Source: Rhodobacterales bacterium UBA3077
GTDB taxonomy: Bacteria > Pseudomonadota > Alphaproteobacteria > Rhodobacterales > Rhodobacteraceae
Assembly (NCBI GenBank): GCA_002366685.1
Contig: DFBP01000303.1
Span: 24,611-36,296, forward strand
Direction: 5' to 3'
DNA: 11,686 nt
The position numbers and the translations under genes are program-made. The notes under the pieces are model-generated. The model was not told where the DNA came from, did not search any database, and was given only the letters and a program-made list of their open reading frames with translations. Below, piece after piece: positions 7,313 to 11,686 of the stretch (its first letter is position 1; the number at the start of each line of letters is the position of its first letter).

Positions 7313-8173
7313 ATGGGCGGCATTTCACCAAAACTCGGCCCGGGGCTTTACTTGGTGGCGACCCCGATCGGCACAGCCGCCGATATAACGCTACGGGCGC
7401 TCGATATTCTTGAAAACGCTGACATGCTGGCGGCGGAAGACACGCGGCAAGCGCGCAAGTTGATGGATATTCATGGCGTGGCACTGAACGGGCGGCCATT
7501 GCTGCCCTATCATGACCATAACGGCGCGGCCATGCGGCCAAGGCTGATAGAGGCCGTGCGGCAGGGGAAATCGGTTGCTTATGTTTCGGATGCAGGCACG
7601 CCGCTCATTGCGGACCCGGGGTACCAATTGGCGGCGGGGATGATCGAGGAAGGCTTGCCGATTACCGCCGCACCCGGTGCCTCTGCGGTTCTGACAGCGC
7701 TGTCGCTGGCCGGGTTGCCAACAGACCGCTTCTTGTTTGCCGGGTTCGCGCCCGTGAAAGCCGCAGCTCGCAAACGCTTTTTGGAGGAGTTTGCCGCGGT
7801 GCCCGCCACTCTGGTTTTCTATGAAGCGCCCCGCCGGCTGGCGGATTGCCTGAAAGCCATGGTATTGGCTTACGGCCCCGAGCGGCCCGCCGCGATGTGC
7901 CGTGAATTGACCAAAAAGTTCGAAGAAGTCCGCCGGGGCACCTTGCAGGAACTCGCTCAATATTACGCCGATGTGCCGGCCCCCAAAGGCGAGGCGGTTT
8001 TGGTTGTCGGCGCGCCGGTTAAAAAAACGATTACCCAAGATGATATCGATTCCGCCCTGCGGGAAGCTCTACAACATAGCCGCGTTAAAGATGCCGCAAC
8101 CGAGGTTGCAGCGGCTTTTGATCTCCCACGCAAACAACTCTACCAGCGCGCGCTGGAGCTTGGGCGCAAATGA
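7313..8173 (+). CDS. rsmI: 16S rRNA (cytidine-1402-2'-O)-methyltransferase RsmI
   Basis: A SAM-dependent tetrapyrrole-methylase-fold enzyme that 2'-O-methylates C1402 of 16S rRNA in the ribosomal P site. Family motifs run in order over 286 residues: GLYLVATPIG at 11-20, AAEDTR at 40-45, YHDHN at 66-70, VSDAGTPLIADPG at 91-103, PGASA at 121-125, FYEAPRR at 169-175, RELTKKFEE at 197-205 and GEAVLVV at 226-232. The C-terminal helical region ends in KQLYQRALEL. The family usually has Asn-Leu after TPIG; here it is Thr-Ala, which I believe is common in this lineage. AAGGGC upstream of the ATG at 7313 can act as ribosome-binding site. The stop overlaps the yraN start as ATGA. Length is normal and identification is firm. 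Confidence 0.96.
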   Translation: MGGISPKLGPGLYLVATPIGTAADITLRALDILENADMLAAEDTRQARKLMDIHGVALNGRPLLPYHDHNGAAMRPRLIEAVRQGKSVAYVSDAGTPLIADPGYQLAAGMIEEGLPITAAPGASAVLTALSLAGLPTDRFLFAGFAPVKAAARKRFLEEFAAVPATLVFYEAPRRLADCLKAMVLAYGPERPAAMCRELTKKFEEVRRGTLQELAQYYADVPAPKGEAVLVVGAPVKKTITQDDIDSALREALQHSRVKDAATEVAAAFDLPRKQLYQRALELGRK

Positions 8174-8523
8174 GTCGGGGGAGCACCGCATTTCATAACG
8201 GCATGGCTGCCGAGGATATCGCGGCCCGCCATTATGAAGCCAAGGGTGGGAATGTGCTGGCGAGGCGCTGGAAGGTGCGCGAAGGTGAGATTGACCTGAT
8301 CGTCCTGCTTGAAGGTGTGATTGTCTTTGTTGAGGTCAAAGCACGAAAAACGCTGGAAACGGCACTGCAAGCCCTCCAACCCGCTCAGCAAGTCAGATTG
8401 CTTGCATGCGCTGAGCAGTATCTTGCAAAAAACGCTAGTCTCGACTCAGATTGCAGATTCGATTTGGTCGCCGTTGATCGCAATGGCGCAATGGAAATTC
8501 TCGAAAACGTATTGGCCGGATAA
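8170..8523 (+). CDS. yraN: UPF0102 family protein YraN (predicted nuclease fold)
   Basis: A 117-residue cytoplasmic protein of the UPF0102 family, which has an endonuclease-like fold but no settled function. It shows the full signature: GMAAEDIAARHYEAKG at 11-26, GEIDLI at 39-44, FVEVKAR at 53-59 and RFDLV at 96-100. Asp42, Glu55 and Lys57 form the D...ExK arrangement seen in restriction-endonuclease-like folds. The ATG overlaps the rsmI stop by 4 bp (ATGA), so the two genes are almost certainly co-transcribed and coupled. In many alphaproteobacteria gshB follows rsmI-yraN; here an AT-rich gap and an unrelated small exported protein follow instead. The family call is firm. Confidence 0.94.
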   Translation: MSRGSTAFHNGMAAEDIAARHYEAKGGNVLARRWKVREGEIDLIVLLEGVIVFVEVKARKTLETALQALQPAQQVRLLACAEQYLAKNASLDSDCRFDLVAVDRNGAMEILENVLAG

Positions 8524-8746
8524 GGACAATTCCATTCAGGGTTGCAACAATTGCGCGAGTTTCACGACATTTTCCACGAATGCAATAATTAGCCCCAATC
8601 TTTCTTGGATTTGTTCTGATTCAGCGTCTTTTAACTATGTTGACTTAGGTTCCCCTGATCGTGTGAAAGGAGTTGGTTGGGCCGCCAAAAAGACCTGACC
8701 AGTATTTAGTAACGAGTTGCATTTTTACCTATTAAAAGGGGGTCCA
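8524..8746. other. AT-richer intergenic stretch upstream of the small exported protein
   Basis: A 223-bp gap, the longest non-coding stretch here. A hand count over 8521-8640 gives 47 G/C of 120, clearly below the flanking genes. TTGACT at 8640-8645 matches five of six bases of a -35 box, but no good -10 follows at the right distance. An AAAGGAG at 8667-8672 is Shine-Dalgarno-like but opens only a 10-codon TTG frame. AAGGGGG at 8736-8742 is the ribosome-binding site of the gene at 8747. No clear terminator hairpin for yraN was found. Confidence 0.5.
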
Positions 8747-9148
8747 ATGCTTATCAAAAGCATCAAATTCAACAAAACCGCATGCGGTGTTTCACTTTGT
8801 TTGTGTTTAGCAACACCTGTTTTTTCCCAGAAACTTCCTGAAACGAGCTATCTGGAAGCGCTCAACAACATGGCCCTTGAAATGAACCAAACTAGTCTGG
8901 TGCCCGAAGTGCCAACTACAGAACTGGTTGCAAGCTTACCGCAAATTGGCGAACAGGTTTCCGGCGATCTGGTCGCCTGTGCGGCTTTTTCTGCCATGAC
9001 AGAGAACGGACAAGGCAATCTGGCTTTGGAAGGAAATGCCCAGCAAAGCGCTGACGACCAACTCGCTGAAATCGCCAATTGTTATGCAGAGGCCACAGTT
9101 GAAGAGTCCGCTTCAGAGCCCAGCTTGATGGTGGCTTCCGGTTCTTAG
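8747..9148 (+). CDS. Small exported protein of unknown function with two cysteines
   Basis: I do not recognise the family. The 133-residue product has a clear Sec-type signal peptide: basic start (MLIKSIKFNK), hydrophobic core at about 12-24, and likely cleavage after TPVFS at 23-27. The signal core itself contains three cysteines, but none sits in a convincing lipobox. The mature part, about 106 residues, is acidic and soluble-looking, with Cys78 (VACAAFSAM) and Cys112 (IANCYAEA) as its only two cysteines; these could form a disulfide after export. The C-terminus is Ser/Glu/Ala-rich and probably disordered. The start is ATG 8747 with AAGGGGG 4 bases upstream; an in-frame TTG at 8717 would only add a non-signal-like extension. 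The stop overlaps the convergent DUF2332 stop by 4 bp. Real coding is supported by the signal peptide plus ribosome-binding site; no function can be assigned. Confidence 0.72.
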   Translation: MLIKSIKFNKTACGVSLCLCLATPVFSQKLPETSYLEALNNMALEMNQTSLVPEVPTTELVASLPQIGEQVSGDLVACAAFSAMTENGQGNLALEGNAQQSADDQLAEIANCYAEATVEESASEPSLMVASGS

Positions 9149-10179
9149 GATGATGCCATTTCCGGCTTCCAGTCCACCCAGCGTCCGTGAAAATCAATTC
9201 GCCCAAGCTGCGTAGTTTCTCTGCCGGGCCATGACGTGCATGTCATGGCAGCGCTGCCGCGTGTTTCGTCGGCTTCGATAGAAACCCAAGCCAGCGGTTT
9301 TTGTGCGCTTGCATCTTTCGCGACCGCTATGATCGCTGCTTTACAGGCCTCTTGATGGTTCGCAGGCAGATATTGCCAGACGATCGAGTGGAAGATTATG
9401 TGGAGTTCCTCTTTTGACGGCTCTAGCAAGCGCCGGTTTAAAAAGGTTAGGGCATCTTCCTTTCGGACAAGCCCAGACGCCATATCAAGCGCATCCGATG
9501 TCATTTGATGGCGTTCCGGCTGATCCGGCCAAATATAGGCGTGCAAACGCTTTCGACTCTCGGGATCGCTTGGATCAATCGGATGAAGGTCACAGCCTTC
9601 TTTGTTGTTTATAACAACGTTCGTATTTGGCGGGAGGGGGCCGCGCCAGTCGGGTTTCAATTGAACCAACGAGTCCATTGGCCCCCAGACCTGTTCGCCA
9701 ATATTCAGCGCGTAACGATCCCAGTTCGTATTAAGCCCTGCGCTGGCGCCGATTTCTGACAGGCGCAAAGGCATGTTGTGGCGCGCTGCCAGCCAGTGAA
9801 AGGCCGGTATCAAACCACTGCACCGTCTGACCTCGTTGGTCTGCGGGGCTGAGTCCAGCCAGTCGAGCCAAAATGCGGTATTGTCGGCCAACGCATCGGA
9901 TACCGCGCGCCAAAGAGCCTCGTCATCTGTGAGGTTGGGCGGATAGACAACCGCTAAGGCCGAGTTCGGGGAGGCCATAGCCAATGCATGCAAACCACCC
10001 GCTACCCGCAAGGCGACCGCGTCGGCGGCGAGGTTTTCCCAGTTCAGAAGTTTCTCGGCTACCACGGTGTTGGCCGTGAGCCGGGAGCCAAGGAGCCGGC
10101 ACAATTGCGCGGTAAAGGGGGAGCCGAGCGCAGTACAGGCTTCGGCCTGTCTTTCACAATGCTGCCGAAACCGGCTCAC
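9145..10179 (-). CDS. DUF2332 family protein
   Basis: A 344-residue predicted cytoplasmic protein matching the DUF2332 family as I know it. Conserved blocks run in order: QAEAC at 11-15, GSPF at 19-22, LRVAGGLHAL at 57-66, PQTNEV at 112-117, EIGASAGLN at 142-150, GCDLHPID at 195-202, YIWPDQPER at 215-223, FHSIVWQYLP at 263-272, and a C-terminal HGRWVDW at 331-337. EIGASAGLN resembles the Gly-rich motif I of SAM-dependent methyltransferases, so a Rossmann-like nucleotide-binding fold is plausible but not shown. Biochemical function is unknown. The start is GTG at 10179-10177, inside the pth stop (GTGA), with AGG a few bases upstream, which suggests translational coupling to pth. It ends tail-to-tail with the exported protein, sharing 4 bp. 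Confidence 0.88.
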   Translation of the reverse strand: MSRFRQHCERQAEACTALGSPFTAQLCRLLGSRLTANTVVAEKLLNWENLAADAVALRVAGGLHALAMASPNSALAVVYPPNLTDDEALWRAVSDALADNTAFWLDWLDSAPQTNEVRRCSGLIPAFHWLAARHNMPLRLSEIGASAGLNTNWDRYALNIGEQVWGPMDSLVQLKPDWRGPLPPNTNVVINNKEGCDLHPIDPSDPESRKRLHAYIWPDQPERHQMTSDALDMASGLVRKEDALTFLNRRLLEPSKEELHIIFHSIVWQYLPANHQEACKAAIIAVAKDASAQKPLAWVSIEADETRGSAAMTCTSWPGRETTQLGRIDFHGRWVDWKPEMASS

Positions 10180-10856
10180 GAAAACCTGTCTTTGAGCCGT
10201 TGCAGGGGCGTTCGTTCATCTGCTTGTGCCTGAGCCGGTCCGGGCGCTTCGTTTGCCAATGGCCTTTGCTTGCCTGCCGAGGAGCGCGGTGGGTTTAGCT
10301 GAAGCCCGATTGCGTTCAGGAACTTCGGGCCGTCCCCGCTGGCCAGATATATAATGCCATCCTCAACCCCGCGCAAAACGGCATCAAGCCAGACCTCGTC
10401 GGCTTTCGCAAAATCGTGTAACACATACCGTGAAACCTGGTCTTTGTGGCCGGGGTGCCCGATGCCGAGGCGAACGCGGTTGTAGTCAGGGCCGATATGC
10501 TGATGGATCGAGCGCAACCCGTTATGGCCCGCATGGCCGCCACCGGTTTTAAGCCGCACTTTGCCGGGTGCCAGATCAAGTTCATCATGAAATACAGTTA
10601 CATCTTCCGGCGACAGCTTGAAAAACCGCATCGCTTCTCCAACCGACTGGCCGGAGAGGTTCATAAAGGTCATTGGCTTGAGTAGATAAACTTTCTCGCT
10701 GCCAATTCGACCCTCGGAAAGTTCAGCCTGAAATTTTGACTTCCATGCCGAAAAACCGCCGGATTCAGCGATTCGGTTCACCGCCTCAAAGCCGATGTTG
10801 TGCCGGTTTCGGCTATACTTTACCCCCGGGTTTCCAAGGCCGACAAAAAGCTTCAT
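10176..10856 (-). CDS. pth: Peptidyl-tRNA hydrolase
   Basis: Releases tRNA from peptidyl-tRNAs that drop off the ribosome. All catalytic residues are visible by comparison with E. coli Pth: His19 in SRNRHNIGF, Asn66 in MTFMNLSG, Asp91 in VFHDELDLAPG, and Asn112 in GGHAGHNGLRSI. The 226-residue product is about 30 residues longer than E. coli Pth; the excess is a Pro/Ala/Gln-rich, probably disordered tail from about 182 that ends in a basic LQRLKDRFS. ATG 10856 is chosen because it starts exactly at the family's MKLFVGLGNPG and has GGAG 6 bases upstream. An in-frame TTG at 10871 lies in the terminator T-run and is unlikely. It lies downstream of rplY, a common pairing, and overlaps the DUF2332 gene by 4 bp. 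Confidence 0.97.
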   Translation of the reverse strand: MKLFVGLGNPGVKYSRNRHNIGFEAVNRIAESGGFSAWKSKFQAELSEGRIGSEKVYLLKPMTFMNLSGQSVGEAMRFFKLSPEDVTVFHDELDLAPGKVRLKTGGGHAGHNGLRSIHQHIGPDYNRVRLGIGHPGHKDQVSRYVLHDFAKADEVWLDAVLRGVEDGIIYLASGDGPKFLNAIGLQLNPPRSSAGKQRPLANEAPGPAQAQADERTPLQRLKDRFS

Positions 10857-10862
10857 CAGGGT

Positions 10863-10866
10863 CTCC
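10863..10866 (-). promoter_or_regulatory. pth ribosome-binding site next to a terminator
   Basis: GGAG on the minus strand, 6 bases before the pth ATG (10856) and only 3 bases after the T-run of the rplY terminator. It decides the pth start and means that pth-containing transcripts must either read through the hairpin or start within it. Confidence 0.75.
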
Positions 10867-10869
10867 AAC

Positions 10870-10895
10870 AAAAAACGCGCCCCAAACGGAGCGCG
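10870..10895 (-). terminator. Rho-independent terminator after rplY
   Basis: On the minus strand CGCGCTCC - GTTT - GGGGCGCG forms an 8-bp stem (one G-T pair) with a 4-base loop, followed at once by six T residues. Stem arms lie at 10888-10895 and 10876-10883, and the T-run at 10870-10875. It sits 32 bp past the rplY stop. Confidence 0.88.
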
Positions 10896-10927
10896 CCTTT
10901 AATAACATAGAAAGTCGCAAAAGAAAC

Positions 10928-11566
10928 TTATTCCTCTGCGGTTTCCTCGGTGGTTTCTTCACCTGTATCTTCGGCTTCATCCTCGTCGTCGATGTCGACG
11001 GTTTTGGACGCGCCGATATTGGCGATGACGAAGTCACGGTCCATGATCATCGGGCGTGTGCCTTTGGGCAGGGTGATGTCGGACATGTGGATGGTGTCCC
11101 CGATATCGGTATCCGCGAGATCCACTTCGAGGTGGTCGGGGATGTCACCGGCGGTCACTTTCAGCTCGACCTCGTTACGCACCACAACCAGCGTGCCGCC
11201 TTTTTTGAGGCCCACAGATGTTTCCTCGTTGAGGAAGTGCACAGGGATCATCAGGTTGATGCGGGATTTGCTCGACAAGCGCAGGAAATCCACGTGCACG
11301 GGCAGGTCTTTGACCACATCGCGCTGGACGCCGCGGCAGATCACGCGCTCGTCTTTGCCGTCGATCTTGAGGGTCAGGAGCGTGCTGAGAAAGCCGCCGG
11401 CTTTGAGCGTGGTGAACAGGGTATTAAAGTCAATGTTGATCGGGGTCGGCTCTTCGCCGCCGCCATAAACAATGCCCGGCACCAGGTTTTCCCGGCGTGC
11501 GGCGCGGGCGGCCCCCTTGCCTGTCCCTGCGCGTGCTGTGGCTGTGAGCGTTTTATTCTCGGCCAT
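10928..11566 (-). CDS. rplY: 50S ribosomal protein L25 / general stress protein Ctc
   Basis: A 5S rRNA-binding protein of the large subunit, in the two-domain Ctc/TL5 form (212 residues, against about 94 in E. coli L25). The N-terminal domain has GTGKGAARAARRENLVPGIVYGG-like composition at 14-36 and the 5S-binding beta-barrel region. VHVDFLRL at 90-97 marks the domain junction, and the C-terminal beta domain has KVTAGDIPDHLEVDL-type sequence, with DIGD at 154-157 and IHMSDITLP after it. The last 20 or so residues are an almost continuous acidic tail (DDEDEAEDTGEETTEE...). The start at 11566 opens MAENKTLTATARAGTGKG and has GGAG (11574-11577) 7 bases upstream. It is followed by a terminator and then pth. 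Confidence 0.95.
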   Translation of the reverse strand: MAENKTLTATARAGTGKGAARAARRENLVPGIVYGGGEEPTPINIDFNTLFTTLKAGGFLSTLLTLKIDGKDERVICRGVQRDVVKDLPVHVDFLRLSSKSRINLMIPVHFLNEETSVGLKKGGTLVVVRNEVELKVTAGDIPDHLEVDLADTDIGDTIHMSDITLPKGTRPMIMDRDFVIANIGASKTVDIDDEDEAEDTGEETTEETAEE

Positions 11567-11686
11567 GATAAGTCTCCAAAGTTAGGGCGGCGATCCTCCA
11601 AGGGTGTAAGCGCCGCGTGAAGACTGGCCTATAAGATAGATTTGAGCAAATGGGAAGGGGGGACCTCTTTACTGAGGGCGGGCGCG
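11567..11686 (-). promoter_or_regulatory. rplY leader and presumed promoter region
   Basis: The 120 bp upstream of rplY up to the window edge hold no gene. GGAG at 11574-11577 is the ribosome-binding site. A 6-bp inverted repeat (GCGGCG at 11611-11616 and CGCCGC at 11587-11592 on the minus strand, 18-base loop) could form a leader hairpin. An AT-rich patch around 11632-11650 (minus strand CAAATCTATCTTATAG) is where a -10 element would be expected, but no convincing -35 could be paired with it. Confidence 0.35.

Noticed and set aside
7391..8038. 215-codon minus-strand frame opposite rsmI
   Set aside because: Mirror of the RsmI coding sequence; product is low-complexity Arg/Gly/Gln-rich with no family resemblance.
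8667..8709. Possible 10-codon leader peptide with AAAGGAG followed by TTG at 8677
   Set aside because: Start is TTG, the peptide has no runs of a regulatory amino acid and no attenuator hairpin follows, so chance is the simpler explanation.
10736..11620. Long open frame (294 codons) on the plus strand opposite rplY and the start of pth
   Set aside because: It lies wholly antisense to two firmly identified genes, spans the terminator, has no recognisable domains and shows His/Asp/Val/Gly-rich composition typical of a mirror of GC-biased codons.
1..11686. Search for CRISPR arrays, tRNA/rRNA genes, IS ends, att sites and phage or defence genes
   Set aside because: No regularly spaced repeats, cloverleaf-like segments, transposase-type proteins or terminal inverted repeats were seen by eye; a covariance-model or IS database search would be needed to exclude small ones.

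Overview
The window looks like core chromosome from an alphaproteobacterium, most likely of the Rhodobacteraceae/Roseobacter group. This is inferred from the character of the proteins (a MurJ with a GPVAQAF/PNMFRRFF signature, GlnD, an L25 of the long Ctc type with an acidic tail, a DUF2332 protein), dense packing with ATGA/GTGA overlaps, and moderately high GC. I see no tRNA, rRNA, CRISPR, IS element or phage gene.

Layout. The left edge holds the 5' end of trpS (minus). Divergent from it is a two-gene plus-strand unit: an intact rhomboid protease (305-961) followed 4 bp later by a second rhomboid-fold protein (966-1670) that has lost the catalytic Ser, the catalytic His and the oxyanion-hole Asn. 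Converging on this pair is a tightly packed minus-strand operon, read as LpoA-like lipoprotein (6013-7203), glnD (3232-6009), murJ (1688-3235). It joins a periplasmic lipoprotein probably linked to peptidoglycan synthesis, the PII uridylyltransferase nitrogen sensor, and the lipid II flippase.

Divergent from the lipoprotein, across 109 bp, is rsmI-yraN (7313-8523, plus), a 16S rRNA 2'-O-methyltransferase gene and a UPF0102 nuclease-fold gene overlapping by 4 bp. This is a rearranged form of the enterobacterial yraL/lpoA/yraN neighbourhood. An AT-richer stretch then carries a small exported protein of unknown function with two cysteines in its mature part (8747-9148). The right third is a minus-strand translation-related unit: rplY (ribosomal protein L25), a strong Rho-independent terminator, pth (peptidyl-tRNA hydrolase), and a DUF2332 protein coupled to pth through a GTGA overlap.

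The best candidate for an under-described system is the active-rhomboid/pseudo-rhomboid tandem. Second-rank points are the lipoprotein and glnD being in the same reading frame, separated by one stop codon and one sense codon; the terminator placed almost on top of the pth ribosome-binding site; and the unassigned secreted protein and DUF2332 pair that overlap tail to tail.
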